This document shows positions 45,976 through 55,233 of a stretch of 64,000 nt of DNA, piece by piece. The DNA comes from Rhodobacteraceae bacterium SB2 (GTDB lineage: Bacteria > Pseudomonadota > Alphaproteobacteria > Rhodobacterales > Rhodobacteraceae): contig LGRT01000004.1 of the NCBI GenBank assembly GCA_001642945.1, positions 124,001 to 188,000 on the forward strand. The letters are read 5' to 3'. Both the position numbers and the translations under genes were made by a program. Each line of letters begins with the position of its first letter. Within the stretch, counting starts at the first letter, position 1. The notes beneath the pieces were generated by a model. It did not search any database. It was given only the letters and a program-made list of their open reading frames with translations, and was not told the DNA's origin.

Positions 45976-46782
45976 TCAAAGCGGCGTTTCGATTACATCC
46001 TTGATCATAATCGGAAGATCTTCCATGGGCAGTTTGCGGCTGGTACGCCGCGCGGCGTTCAAAATACAATTAGAGGTTTGCGGCAAAAGCTCTAACACGC
46101 AGCGCGAGAACCGGCGCCTCTGGAAATATTCTTTGCGGGCAAGAACCATAAATCCGCTAAGCAAATTTTCGCTGAAATAAACATTTCCAAAATACATTAA
46201 ACTGATAAATCTAGAGGGATGCGGATTGATCGCAAAAAGCGCATAACCATCAGGGCATCGCATCACAACGCCCCGTGAAGAAGGGGTAGATCGACCTGAA
46301 ATTTCAGCTCGATTGCGTTGCGATTTTAAAAGCTCGAGGCTTTTAAACACCCGTACACCTTCAACGGTTTTTATCGAAATTAAATTACAACTCGCAGTTT
46401 CCAACTCGGAAAACGATCTACGCCAAAAGCAATGGATACCATCTGGAAGCTCACTTTGTGAAACAGTAAGCGCGATACCGCGCTCAAAATAGTCAACGGC
46501 TTGATGTAAATAGCTGCGTTGCGCTTGCACTACGCTTTGCGATTGGCCGCGCCTAACCCGTTCCAAATCATCAGGGGTCAAGGGCTCAAGATAGATCCGC
46601 GAATCGACCAGAAAGTAATCACATATTTGTTGCAAAACATTGGGCTTGGGAAAGGAATGGCCGCTCATATAACGATTAAATTGTACACGATTGATATCCA
46701 AATCGCGGCAAACCGAGGTAATTGACTGGCGCTTTTTGCAGAGCAATCGTAAATTCTCACCAAAAACGCGCAGCACACTCAC
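45976..46782 (-). CDS. XRE-type transcriptional regulator
   Basis: The 268-residue protein has an N-terminal helix-turn-helix of the XRE type (about residues 5-60: LRLLCKKRQSITSVCRDLDINRVQFNRYMSG). A C-terminal domain of about 200 residues follows that I do not recognise; it is Arg- and Cys-containing, probably ligand-sensing, and not a cupin. Relatives are common in roseobacters as single regulators. The only nearby regulatory sign is an FNR-like box about 115 bases upstream. The targets are unknown. Confidence 0.75.
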   Translation of the reverse strand: MSVLRVFGENLRLLCKKRQSITSVCRDLDINRVQFNRYMSGHSFPKPNVLQQICDYFLVDSRIYLEPLTPDDLERVRRGQSQSVVQAQRSYLHQAVDYFERGIALTVSQSELPDGIHCFWRRSFSELETASCNLISIKTVEGVRVFKSLELLKSQRNRAEISGRSTPSSRGVVMRCPDGYALFAINPHPSRFISLMYFGNVYFSENLLSGFMVLARKEYFQRRRFSRCVLELLPQTSNCILNAARRTSRKLPMEDLPIMIKDVIETPL

Positions 46783-47174
46783 GAGTTCTTCCTTTGCTTA
46801 AAAAAATTTCCCCCACCTCGCAGCATCCCCCATGAGGTTGCCACTGATTACGCAGGGTTCCATGATCTAAATATTATTATTTCACACATCTTTAGGTTGA
46901 TCTATATCAGATTTGTGAAGGACCTTTGAGCAATCGTTTGGCTTGAGCACATAGCTGAAAAATCAGACCAGCTTAACAAATGCCTCGATCAAGAGAATCA
47001 TATCCTAGCCAATATTGATAGACGCAATGACGCGAATTGAGGCCCAATCATAAACAGGATTTTCAATTTCAAGTTGTTGCAACTTAAGAAAGTTGCCGCG
47101 TTCAAACCAATCTTCCGAGGGGATTTTCTATGGATAAAGGTAAAATCACAAAAACCAATCGCTCTTTTTTGACC
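46783..47174. other. 390-bp AT-rich region upstream of the XRE regulator
   Basis: No gene is supported. The stretch carries the likely promoter region of the XRE regulator, an FNR-like box (listed separately) and a perfect palindrome AAGTTG-TTG-CAACTT at 47071-47085. An open frame beginning at 47130 behind AGGGG runs antisense into map and is not accepted. Confidence 0.5.
46897..46910. promoter_or_regulatory. FNR/FnrL-like box
   Basis: TTGAT-CTAT-ATCAG differs from the FNR/FnrL consensus TTGAT-N4-ATCAA by one base. It lies about 115 bases upstream of the XRE-type regulator. If it is real, that regulator would be under oxygen control. It is far enough upstream that activation is more likely than repression. 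Confidence 0.35.
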
Positions 47175-47987
47175 TCAAACCCCATAGGTCGGATGAAAGC
47201 GATCCGCTGGCGACAAGGTAAAAATTTCAACGCCGTTTGCCGTTACACCCACGGAATGCTCAAATTGCGCCGAAAGCGATTTATCGCGCGTGACAGCGGT
47301 CCAATCATCCGCCAAAACTTTTGTCTCCGCCCGCCCTAAATTCACCATCGGCTCAATTGTAAAAAACATACCCTCTTCCAAAATAGATCCAGTATTGGGC
47401 CGGCCATAATGCAACACGTTCGGGGGAGCATGAAACACTTGACCCAAGCCATGGCCGCAAAAATCGCGCACAACGGACATACGCTGCGCCTCAACATAAG
47501 ATTGTATCGCATATCCTATATCGCCAAAAGTATTGCCCGGTTTTACCGCCTCAATACCTTTCATCAAAGAGTCATGCGTCACTTGAATTAAACGCTCGGC
47601 TTTGCGCGATAAGTCACCCGCCACATACATCCGCGAGGTATCGCCATACCATCCATCAACGATCACCGTCACATCAACGTTTAGGATATCGCCCTCTTTA
47701 AGCTTTTTATCGCTGGGAATACCGTGGCAAACCACGTGGTTTACGCTGATACAACTGCCATGCTGATAGCCCTTATAGCCAATTGTCGCCGAGACAGCGC
47801 CAGCGGCGCGCACTTGATCTTCGATAAAGGCATTGATGATTGCGGTCGTTTGCCCGGGAAAAACATGCGGTGCGATTTCATCAAGGATGCGGGCTGCAAC
47901 TGCGCCTGCCCTATGCATTCCTTCGAAGGCCGCTTGGTCAAATAGCGTAATACCCGCGCGGGTTTTACGATAATTGTCAGATTCCAC
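47175..47987 (-). CDS. map: Methionine aminopeptidase, type I
   Basis: The 270-residue enzyme removes the initiator methionine. The pita-bread fold residues are visible: the His in VVCHGIPSDKKL, the metal ligands in ILNVDVTVIVDGWYGDTSR, CGHGLGQVFHAPP and MFFTIEPMV, and the final Glu in AQFEHSVGVT. I choose the GTG at 47987, seven bases after GGAGAG; a TTG one codon upstream is also in frame. Confidence 0.93.
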   Translation of the reverse strand: MESDNYRKTRAGITLFDQAAFEGMHRAGAVAARILDEIAPHVFPGQTTAIINAFIEDQVRAAGAVSATIGYKGYQHGSCISVNHVVCHGIPSDKKLKEGDILNVDVTVIVDGWYGDTSRMYVAGDLSRKAERLIQVTHDSLMKGIEAVKPGNTFGDIGYAIQSYVEAQRMSVVRDFCGHGLGQVFHAPPNVLHYGRPNTGSILEEGMFFTIEPMVNLGRAETKVLADDWTAVTRDKSLSAQFEHSVGVTANGVEIFTLSPADRFHPTYGV

Positions 47988-48196
47988 CAAAGCTCTCTCC
48001 TTTAAAGCGACGCGTCAATTTTTCTAGCCCTAGCGATGATTATCCATATGCACCAGACCCCGCCTATGCAAATTTATACTTTTTCTTCACAATTAAAGAG
48101 CAAAACCCGAATATATTTCAGGTTACAAGATAAAAAAATGATGTTTCTTGAGGCACACCGATAAAATCTAGCGCACAATTGCGAACTTATCACGCC

Positions 48197-50098
48197 TTAA
48201 GAGACCAAGAGCTTGACGATTTCTTCGGCGGCCTGATCACTGTCCATTTTTGTTGTATCGATATGGATTTCTGGGGTTTCAGGGGCCTCGTATGGGCTGT
48301 CGATCCCTGTGAAGTTCTTGAGCTGACCAGAGCGCGCCTTGGCATAAAGGCCTTTGACGTCCCGTTCTTCTGCGACAGAGAGCGGCGTGTCGATGAAGAT
48401 TTCGATGAATTCGCCCGGCGCCATCATATCTCGCACCATTTGCCGCTCTGAGCGGAAGGGCGAGATGAACGCCGTGATCACAATCAGACCCGCATCCGTC
48501 ATCAGTTTTGCAACCTCACCTACACGGCGGATGTTTTCAATCCGATCCGCATCGGTAAAGCCCAGATCCTTGTTCAAACCATGACGCACATTATCCCCAT
48601 CCAGCAGGAAAGTGTGACGGTTCATGCGCGCAAGCCTTGATTCAACCGCATTCGCAATCGTGGATTTTCCTGATCCCGACAGGCCCGTCATCCACAGCAC
48701 CGCAGGTTTTTGGTTTTTCAGGTCCGCGTGGTGATCCCGCGTGATGTCTGTTGCCTGCCAATGAATGTTTTGTGCGCGGCGCAGGGCAAAATTGATAAGG
48801 CCCGCGCCCACAGTGGCGTTTGTCATTTTATCAATCAGGATAAAACCACCCAGCGTCCGGTTTTCCGCATAGGGCGCAAATGGAATGTCGCGGTCTGTTG
48901 TGACGTTGGCCACACCAATTGCGTTCAGCTCAAGCGTTTTGGCCGCCGCATGTTCCATCGTATTGACGTTGATCTGATATTTGGGTTCCGCCACCGTTGC
49001 AGAGACGGTTTGCGGCCCAATTTTCAGGTAATAAGAACGGCCTGGAATCAGCGCCTCTTCATCCATCCAAATCAGGGTGGTTTCAAACTGATCGGCCACC
49101 TCAAGCGGAGCAGTCGCGGCAGTGATCACCTGACCGCGGGAACAATCCACCTCATCTTTGAGCGTCAGAGTGATTGACTGACCTGCCGTCGCACTGTCCA
49201 AATCCCCATCGTAAGTAACAATGCGATCCACATGGCTGGTTTTGCCAGAGGGAAGAATGCGCACCTCATCCCCTTGTTTGATGGTACCCGCGGCGATTTT
49301 GCCGCTAAACCCGCGGAAATCCAAATTGGGTCGGTTTACCCACTGAACAGGCATGCGGAACTCTTGGGTAGTACCTGTGTTGTGGTCTAGATCGACACCT
49401 TCTAAATGCGCCATCAGCGTTGGACCACTGTACCAATTGGTGGCATCAGATTGGGCCGCGATATTATCGCCTTTGAACCCAGAGATTGGGATTGCGGTAA
49501 ATGCCGTGATCCCAATGCTGTTTGCAAATTCGGTATACTCGGCAACGATGGTATCAAACCTCGCCTGATCATAATCGACCAAGTCCATTTTATTGACGGC
49601 CAGAACGATGTTTTTAATGCCAAGCAGGTGACACAAATAACTATGGCGACGCGTTTGCGTTAAAACGCCCTTGCGCGCATCAATCAGGATCACGGCCAAT
49701 TCCGCTGTGGAGGCACCCGTGACCATGTTGCGCGTGTATTGTTCATGGCCCGGTGTATCCGCCACAATGAACTTACGCTTTTCGGTGGCAAAGAAACGGT
49801 AGGCCACATCAATTGTGATGCCCTGCTCCCGCTCTGCGGCCAATCCATCGACCAGCAGCGCAAAATCAATCTCTTGGCCCTGCGTGCCCACTTTTTTGCT
49901 ATCGGCTTCAAGCTGGGCAAGTTGGTCCTCAAAAATCATTTTGCTGTCATAAAGCAGGCGACCAATCAGCGTTGATTTCCCGTCATCCACGGACCCACAG
50001 GTGATAAATCGCAACAGCGATTTGTTTTGATGGCTTTCTAGATAGGCATCAATATCCTGCGCAATCAGCGCGTCAGTTTTATAAACTTGATCTGTCAT
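48197..50098 (-). CDS. cysNC: Bifunctional sulfate adenylyltransferase subunit 1 / APS kinase
   Basis: The 633-residue fusion has an EF-Tu-like GTPase domain (P-loop GSVDDGKST at residues 35-43, later [11 protein letters not shown] and NKMD). APS kinase follows (P-loop GLSGSGKST at 472-480, [16 protein letters not shown]). With CysD it turns sulfate and ATP into APS, driven by GTP, and then into PAPS. This is the NodQ-type arrangement. It is the last gene of the minus-strand run cysQ, glycosyltransferase, cysD, cysNC. PAPS can serve assimilation or sulfation; context suggests the latter is worth testing. Confidence 0.94.
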   Translation of the reverse strand: MTDQVYKTDALIAQDIDAYLESHQNKSLLRFITCGSVDDGKSTLIGRLLYDSKMIFEDQLAQLEADSKKVGTQGQEIDFALLVDGLAAEREQGITIDVAYRFFATEKRKFIVADTPGHEQYTRNMVTGASTAELAVILIDARKGVLTQTRRHSYLCHLLGIKNIVLAVNKMDLVDYDQARFDTIVAEYTEFANSIGITAFTAIPISGFKGDNIAAQSDATNWYSGPTLMAHLEGVDLDHNTGTTQEFRMPVQWVNRPNLDFRGFSGKIAAGTIKQGDEVRILPSGKTSHVDRIVTYDGDLDSATAGQSITLTLKDEVDCSRGQVITAATAPLEVADQFETTLIWMDEEALIPGRSYYLKIGPQTVSATVAEPKYQINVNTMEHAAAKTLELNAIGVANVTTDRDIPFAPYAENRTLGGFILIDKMTNATVGAGLINFALRRAQNIHWQATDITRDHHADLKNQKPAVLWMTGLSGSGKSTIANAVESRLARMNRHTFLLDGDNVRHGLNKDLGFTDADRIENIRRVGEVAKLMTDAGLIVITAFISPFRSERQMVRDMMAPGEFIEIFIDTPLSVAEERDVKGLYAKARSGQLKNFTGIDSPYEAPETPEIHIDTTKMDSDQAAEEIVKLLVS

Positions 50099-50110
50099 AT
50101 CCAGCAGCCC

Positions 50111-51007
50111 CTAAAAATACCCTTGCTGTTTCTTGACTTCCATCGAGGCGCCTTGATCCTTATCGATCGCGCGACCTTGTCGTTCGGATGTCGTTGTCAA
50201 AAGCATTTCTTGGATGACGTCAGTTAGGGTCGCCGCCTCAGATTGCACAGCGCCCGTTAGGGGGTAACAGCCCAGTGTTCTAAATCGGATCGAGCGCATC
50301 ACAGGTTCTTCGCCAGGTTCCAATGGAAAGCGATCATCATCCACCATCAGGATCAAACCATCCCGCTGCACAGTCGGACGTGGCGCCGCAAAATATAGCG
50401 GTACGATTTCAATGCCTTCTAAATGGATGTATTGCCAGATGTCCAATTCCGTCCAGTTGGACAATGGAAAGACACGCATGCTTTCCCCCTTGGCTTTGCG
50501 CGCATTATACAGCGACCAAAGCTCTGGGCGCTGCGCCTTGGGCTCCCATCTGTGCTGGGCGGTACGGAAGGAAAACACACGTTCCTTGGCGCGCGATTTT
50601 TCTTCATCCCGACGCGCACCCCCAAAGGCCGCATCAAACCCGTGTTTATCAAGCGCCTGTTTCAGCCCTTCGGTCTTCCACATATCGGTATGCAATGCGC
50701 CATGATCAAAGGGATTGATCCCCTGTTCCTTGGCCTCCGGGTTTTGATGCACGATCAATTCCATCCCCGCGTCTTTCGCAGCCTTATCGCGCAATTTATA
50801 CATCTCTTGGAATTTCCAAGTCGTATCCACATGCATCAATGGAAACGGAGGGGGTGAGGGATAAAACGCCTTTTTCGCCAGATGCAGCATCACCGCGCTG
50901 TCCTTGCCAACCGAATACAGCATAACTGGATTCTCAGCCTCTGACACAACCTCGCGCAGGATCTCAATCGCCTCAGCCTCAAGGTTTGAGAGATGGGTTA
51001 ACGGCAT
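50111..51007 (-). CDS. cysD: Sulfate adenylyltransferase subunit 2
   Basis: The 298-residue PP-loop ATP pyrophosphatase has the motif [16 protein letters not shown] (about residues 29-44) and the typical [16 protein letters not shown] and [18 protein letters not shown]. It forms APS together with CysN. The start [17 protein letters not shown] is standard. It is separated from cysNC by 12 bases. Confidence 0.95.
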   Translation of the reverse strand: MPLTHLSNLEAEAIEILREVVSEAENPVMLYSVGKDSAVMLHLAKKAFYPSPPPFPLMHVDTTWKFQEMYKLRDKAAKDAGMELIVHQNPEAKEQGINPFDHGALHTDMWKTEGLKQALDKHGFDAAFGGARRDEEKSRAKERVFSFRTAQHRWEPKAQRPELWSLYNARKAKGESMRVFPLSNWTELDIWQYIHLEGIEIVPLYFAAPRPTVQRDGLILMVDDDRFPLEPGEEPVMRSIRFRTLGCYPLTGAVQSEAATLTDVIQEMLLTTTSERQGRAIDKDQGASMEVKKQQGYF

Positions 51008-51131
51008 ACGATATCCACTCTACCGAAAAATTTATTAGGAGATAAAGAAATAACCTATCTCGCGAGCGTCGTAAATCGTTTCTGATGCTGACATCTAAGC
51101 GCGCCCGGTTACGAAAAACGAACTAAGTCGG

Positions 51132-52211
51132 TTAGCTTCGGGCACGCGTTCCATGGCGCGCAAACCGTTTTGCCAAAACCATACCCACATTATAGGTAAT
51201 AACAAATAAAATTGCGGCAGCAATAAAACCTAGCGCCGCCATTTGATCATTGTTTTGAAGCATCACCGCAGCAGCAATCGGCACTGAGGCCAATGGCACG
51301 ATGATTAAAGTAGCCAATGGATTGGTCAGGCCTCGCAGCTTTCGAGACAGCAATGTTAATTCCAGCGCGCGCATCACCAATTGATGAAAATGAAGCCGAT
51401 CCGGTTGGTCGATTGGCTTGCCAGAGCGATAGCGGCGAAATATTGAAAATATCATATCCGCAATAGGCCAAAAGAAGATCAACAGCATTGAGAAAGGAGC
51501 AATCTCTGGATGTCTGTTGAGCAACAAAATCGCAATCCATGCCAAGATATGCCCCGTGCAATATGCACCCGCATCCCCCAAAAACAGCTTTCCAAAAGGA
51601 TAGTTGAAGACCAGCAAACCCAACAATGCACCAATAATCAACAGCAATATATGCGAGATTTGATAATCACCAACCGACACAGCAACAGACATGAGGCCAA
51701 GTGCAATCACAATAGACACGCCGATCGCCAATCCATTTAAACCGTCGATTAGGTTTAATGAATGGCTGATACCACCGGAAATCAAAAGCGTCAGAATAAT
51801 CGCGGGGAAAGTGTAAAGCGTTAATATCTCTAAAACCGGAACGCCCATGCGAGGTATCCAAGCCCCAAAAAGCATGCCGGCCAATAAAGCAGAGGCAAAG
51901 GACAGAACCAGCCGCATTTTCGCGCTAACATTGAACCCAACATCCTCTCCCAGCCCTCCCAGAAAGACCGGCAGTGCAGAGATGGCAAGAAAAGACACCA
52001 AGTTGAACGTCGTTGCGTCTAACGTGAACGCACCAAAAAAGCCGCCTAGTATTACCGCCAAGCCACCGACTCTTGGGGTCGGCAACCGATGAGAGGATTG
52101 AACGGCTGCATTGCCGTGGCCTTTGGCCGTGAATTGAATATGCAGCGGCCGGGTTAGGAAAATAACAAATGCGAGACACATCGCTGATGCAAAGGAAGAT
52201 AAAAGTATCAT
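51132..52211 (-). CDS. Polyprenyl-phosphate glycosyl-1-phosphate transferase (WecA/MraY family)
   Basis: The 359-residue membrane protein of about ten helices belongs to the GT4 family of UDP-sugar:undecaprenyl-phosphate sugar-1-phosphate transferases. It has the conserved SLNLIDGLNGLA and KLFLGDAGAYC with the catalytic Asp residues, and DQPDRLHFHQL in a cytoplasmic loop. Such enzymes start synthesis of a surface polysaccharide on a lipid carrier. It sits between cysQ and cysD, on the same strand. The sugar cannot be told. Confidence 0.85.
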   Translation of the reverse strand: MILLSSFASAMCLAFVIFLTRPLHIQFTAKGHGNAAVQSSHRLPTPRVGGLAVILGGFFGAFTLDATTFNLVSFLAISALPVFLGGLGEDVGFNVSAKMRLVLSFASALLAGMLFGAWIPRMGVPVLEILTLYTFPAIILTLLISGGISHSLNLIDGLNGLAIGVSIVIALGLMSVAVSVGDYQISHILLLIIGALLGLLVFNYPFGKLFLGDAGAYCTGHILAWIAILLLNRHPEIAPFSMLLIFFWPIADMIFSIFRRYRSGKPIDQPDRLHFHQLVMRALELTLLSRKLRGLTNPLATLIIVPLASVPIAAAVMLQNNDQMAALGFIAAAILFVITYNVGMVLAKRFARHGTRARS

Positions 52212-52734
52212 GTGATTTTAATTATGCCCACCGCTTACCGCCCCACCATATACACAGCACCGCTGGGTTAATCAAGGCTTGCAGGCAAAAATAAGTCTCC
52301 CAAAGAGACGCAGAGGCAGAAATGCCGATGGATGTGTTTATTCAATCTAAGACCACAATTTTACCACCTCCGCCCTCCAAGACAAATGAAACAAAAGATA
52401 ATCTGTGAAGTATCAAACACCTCAAACCTTCTGCTTATTTATCTCTAAACTGAGATTGCAACTTGGTTAATCACGGCTCAATTCAAATACTGAAAACCCA
52501 TGGCTGTTCAACCAGAGATAGGGGGCTACAGTAAATCAATAAACATGAATTCTACTTCAACAAAATCAAAGAGCCAATTTATAGTATTCTTTCGATACAA
52601 GTAAATGTATCCAAGCCCGTGTAAATTGCCCTCTTTGGCAAAAGCAATGATATGATTAAAGTTGAAAACTGGCGTAATATGGCGCCATTTGACGCGCCAC
52701 CTTATGGACTCCATGCTCTCATCCCTTGCGTGAG

Positions 52735-52765
52735 GGGCGTTAACTATTTTTTTGCGGCAACGCCC
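52735..52765. repeat. Inverted repeat with 17-base loop
   Basis: GGGCGTT at 52735-52741 and AACGCCC at 52759-52765 form a perfect 7-bp stem, and the loop contains a run of seven T. It sits inside the gap between cysQ and the glycosyltransferase. It could be a weak structure or a remnant; no role is assigned. Confidence 0.35.
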
Positions 52766-52854
52766 ATATGTTTCTTTCCCTCCGGGTAAGGGACGGCTTC
52801 ATTCAAATTTTCCGAGCAGTCAAACCACTCTTAATATTATCATTTTGAAACTTA

Positions 52855-52877
52855 ATGCGTTGAACCGCACAACGCAT
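52855..52877 (-). terminator. Hairpin, possible cysQ terminator
   Basis: ATGCGTTG and CAACGCAT form a perfect 8-bp stem with a 7-base loop, about 55 bases after the cysQ stop. On the minus strand the hairpin is followed by TAAGTTTC, without a strong T-run. It could be a weak terminator or a stabilising 3' hairpin. Confidence 0.4.
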
Positions 52878-52931
52878 AGGTTACACTTGATCAAATGCCC
52901 TAGATTGCTGCTCTGCCTTTAGTGACATCAC

Positions 52932-53753
52932 TTAACCTTGAGTCAGCTTTAACCCATTTGACGCCGCGACAAAATGCGGGTTGTCCATAACCTCTTTGCC
53001 ATATTCGAGTTCTTCAAATGTATCGATCCTATACACATTGCCGCCTGCCCCTTTAAGAACTGCATGCGCAGCGCCCGTATCCCATTCCATCGTACGACCA
53101 AGACGAGGGTACAAATCCGCTGCGCCGCGCGCGATAAGACAAAACTTCAAAGATGACCCCGCGCTTTTGGATTGAACAGGATTATATTTTCTCAAAAAGG
53201 CCTCTGTTTCCTCATTAGAGTGCGAGGCCGATTTTACCGCGGTAATCTTCTGCCCATCCACAGCGCGACAGTTGATCTGCGCAATCTGTCCACGCCTCTC
53301 AACGCGGCTTGCATCGCTTTCTACATAAGACAAACCGTCAAGATCACGATAAAATAAATCACCACTCACTGGTACATATACCACGCCCAACGCAGCTTTA
53401 CCCCGCACGATCAGCGCAATATTAACGGTAAATTCTCCAGTTTTTTTTATGAATTCTTTCGTGCCGTCCAACGGATCTACCAAGAAGAATATCGCATCTC
53501 TCTGCCGATCACCCTCCGTATAAGTTTCCTCAGAGACAATGGGAATATCTGGCACAAGCTCAGCGAGCGTGGTCGCGATTGCCTTATCTGCCCGCAAATC
53601 AGCCAGCGTCAAAGGGCTTTCATCGCTTTTAATCTGAATACCGAAATCGCTTTGAGCGTAGACATCTAAGATTTCAAGCCCCGCCAAAACCGCGGCTTTG
53701 CGCATCGAAACTACTAAATCTGGGTATTTTTCTTTTAGGCTACTGATCGACAT
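52932..53753 (-). CDS. cysQ: 3'(2'),5'-bisphosphate nucleotidase CysQ
   Basis: The 273-residue protein is a lithium-sensitive inositol monophosphatase-fold enzyme that removes the 3'-phosphate of PAP or PAPS. The metal ligands are visible in PIVSEET (about residues 71-77), DPLDGTKEFI (93-102) and MEWDTGAAHAVLKGAGG. It clears PAP, the by-product when PAPS donates sulfate. With cysD and cysNC downstream it completes a PAPS production and recycling set. Confidence 0.88.
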   Translation of the reverse strand: MSISSLKEKYPDLVVSMRKAAVLAGLEILDVYAQSDFGIQIKSDESPLTLADLRADKAIATTLAELVPDIPIVSEETYTEGDRQRDAIFFLVDPLDGTKEFIKKTGEFTVNIALIVRGKAALGVVYVPVSGDLFYRDLDGLSYVESDASRVERRGQIAQINCRAVDGQKITAVKSASHSNEETEAFLRKYNPVQSKSAGSSLKFCLIARGAADLYPRLGRTMEWDTGAAHAVLKGAGGNVYRIDTFEELEYGKEVMDNPHFVAASNGLKLTQG

Positions 53754-54132
53754 CGCGGCGCTTTCTGCTTTTGCTCATCTTGAACAAGCGTTAATGTCGT
53801 TTTCTTTTAGTTTTGCAAGAGGTTACGCATGCATTTCCAAGATCAAATCAACCATGGCCGATAAAATTTATCGAGCAGGGCGCGTTTCATGCGCATCAAG
53901 CCAACCAAATATCTTATTTTTGGGATCGCCCGCTCTGATCGGTGCAAACCCATCACGACAACGCCTATGATTGGGCAGTTGCAGGCTGTCTAAGCCTATG
54001 CCCTGCAAAATCCGAAGTCTCCTTATAGGCGAAAGCCCTAAAACCCATAAGTTTCATCAGGTAAATCGTTTTTTTGTTTGCAACCACCGCCATCCTAACG
54101 CCCCTCAGGCATAGGCTGAAGCTGACCATAAA
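53754..54132. other. 380-bp gap with a possible small gene and a long inverted repeat
   Basis: The gap lies between cysQ and the Gfo/Idh/MocA gene. A candidate 46-residue gene (53868-54008) is listed separately. AGCCTATGCC at 53993-54002 and GGCATAGGCT at 54108-54117 form a perfect 10-bp inverted repeat, about 105 bases apart, with part of it inside the small frame. No insertion sequence is seen, but a decayed small element cannot be excluded. Confidence 0.4.
53868..54008 (-). CDS. Candidate 46-residue small protein
   Basis: A TTG at 54008 is preceded by AAGGAGA (54018-54024) at 9 bases, a strong ribosome-binding site. The frame then reads 46 residues, starting MQGIGLDSLQLPNHRRCRDG and ending with a polar stretch containing IFGWLDAHE, with TAA at 53868-53870. 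The frame stays open upstream to a stop near 54060. I recognise no family. It could also be the 3' end of a decayed gene. The residue mix is that of a soluble basic protein, without a membrane segment. Confidence 0.4.
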   Translation of the reverse strand: MQGIGLDSLQLPNHRRCRDGFAPIRAGDPKNKIFGWLDAHETRPAR

Positions 54133-55224
54133 CTAAAAAGTTACTGCCTGCCCAAGCCGGGCCGATTCTTGCGCAGCTTGCCCCATACGCACAGCCCAAA
54201 TGCCATCGTTCAAACTTACTTCCACCGCGCGTCCTTGTCGCACAACCGCTAAAAACCGCTGATGCTGATAAAAGGTGGATCCATTGTGATCCCCTGCCTC
54301 TAGCAAAGCCGGATCAACCGGAATTTCAAGCTCTTCGCGCAGGCCAGAATGGCGCGGTGAAATTACCAGCTTTGGATCGGGGGCGCGCTGCGATTGGTTC
54401 ATCCAAAACCGCGTTGGTCCGGGCACGAATGCCTCGATCTTGCCGCGGGGACCCACCACGGATATTTCTTCCTGAAAATGCGCCCCTTCAGCAAACATAC
54501 ACAATTCTAGCAGTGCCTTCGTACCATTTTCGAAATCCACGATCACATAACCATGATCCCAAATATCAGGAACGGCGCCTGCATAAGTTTCGTCTAAATG
54601 GTTCACAGCCTGACCACCGCTAGCCATGATCCGCGTTGGATTAGATCCGGTCAACAGGCGCATCAGGTCAAAAAAATGACAACATTTTTCGACAAAGGTG
54701 CCGCCACTATTGGCATTAAAACGGTTCCAATCACCGATTTTTTCCAAGAAAGGAAATCGGTGCTCGCGGATGCTTAACATCTTCAAACCGCCTGTCACGC
54801 TTTCAAAGCGATCTTTCAAGGCCGCAATGGGCGGCATGTAGCGATATTCCATAGCCACCCAGACAGGCGCGCCATAGTGGGTTTTAAAAGCCTCGACGCG
54901 GGCCAAATCCTGAGCATTGGTGAATAAGGGCTTTTCAACCAAAACGGGGCGCGCCGGATAGTCAGCGATGCGCTCTAATTGCTCCAAATGAACATGATTG
55001 GGCGATACGATCACCAAACAATCCAGATCCTCACGCGCCAAAAGCTGATCCAAACTCTCAACAAACACCGCATCGGGGGCGAGGCGTTGCGCAGCCACGC
55101 GCATCGCTGCATCAGGTTCAAAAATTGCCACCACAGCCGTTGCGGGCAAAAGAGCTATATTGCGCAGATGTTCTTGCCCCATCATACCACAGCCTATAAT
55201 CCCATAGCGGGTTATATCTTGCAT
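54133..55224 (-). CDS. Gfo/Idh/MocA family oxidoreductase (possible NAD-dependent glycosidase)
   Basis: The 363-residue protein has the Rossmann motif GIIGCGMMGQEH (GxGxxG at residues 11-16) and VLVEKPL, with the family EKP at 97-99. HFFDLMRLLTG and GTFVEKCC belong to the second domain. Most members are sugar or inositol dehydrogenases. Some, as in GH109 and the more recent GH188, use NAD+ as a recycled cofactor to cleave glycosides, including sulfoquinovosides. Next to a sulfoquinovose-type desulfonation set the latter is possible, but not proven. It follows the GntR regulator by nine bases on the same strand. Confidence 0.8.
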   Translation of the reverse strand: MQDITRYGIIGCGMMGQEHLRNIALLPATAVVAIFEPDAAMRVAAQRLAPDAVFVESLDQLLAREDLDCLVIVSPNHVHLEQLERIADYPARPVLVEKPLFTNAQDLARVEAFKTHYGAPVWVAMEYRYMPPIAALKDRFESVTGGLKMLSIREHRFPFLEKIGDWNRFNANSGGTFVEKCCHFFDLMRLLTGSNPTRIMASGGQAVNHLDETYAGAVPDIWDHGYVIVDFENGTKALLELCMFAEGAHFQEEISVVGPRGKIEAFVPGPTRFWMNQSQRAPDPKLVISPRHSGLREELEIPVDPALLEAGDHNGSTFYQHQRFLAVVRQGRAVEVSLNDGIWAVRMGQAAQESARLGQAVTF

Positions 55225-55233
55225 TCTGTCACC

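Larger units (their letters stand above)
52212..52931. other. 720-bp AT-rich gap between cysQ and the glycosyltransferase
   Basis: This stretch is clearly more AT-rich than its neighbours. The only frame of note is a 62-codon open frame at 52526-52714 on the minus strand, which I do not recognise and which has no good ribosome-binding site. Inverted repeats lie at 52735-52765 and 52855-52877 (listed separately). It may be a decayed gene or a regulatory region for the downstream glycosyltransferase. Confidence 0.5.

Noticed and set aside
45866-46180. 104-codon frame opposite the XRE regulator
   Set aside because: It is antisense to the regulator's C-terminal domain and composed of Arg/Ser-rich shadow sequence.
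47130-47339. Open frame of 69 codons behind AGGGG, plus strand
   Set aside because: It runs antisense through the 3' end of map, has no family resemblance, and its good ribosome-binding site is likely chance.
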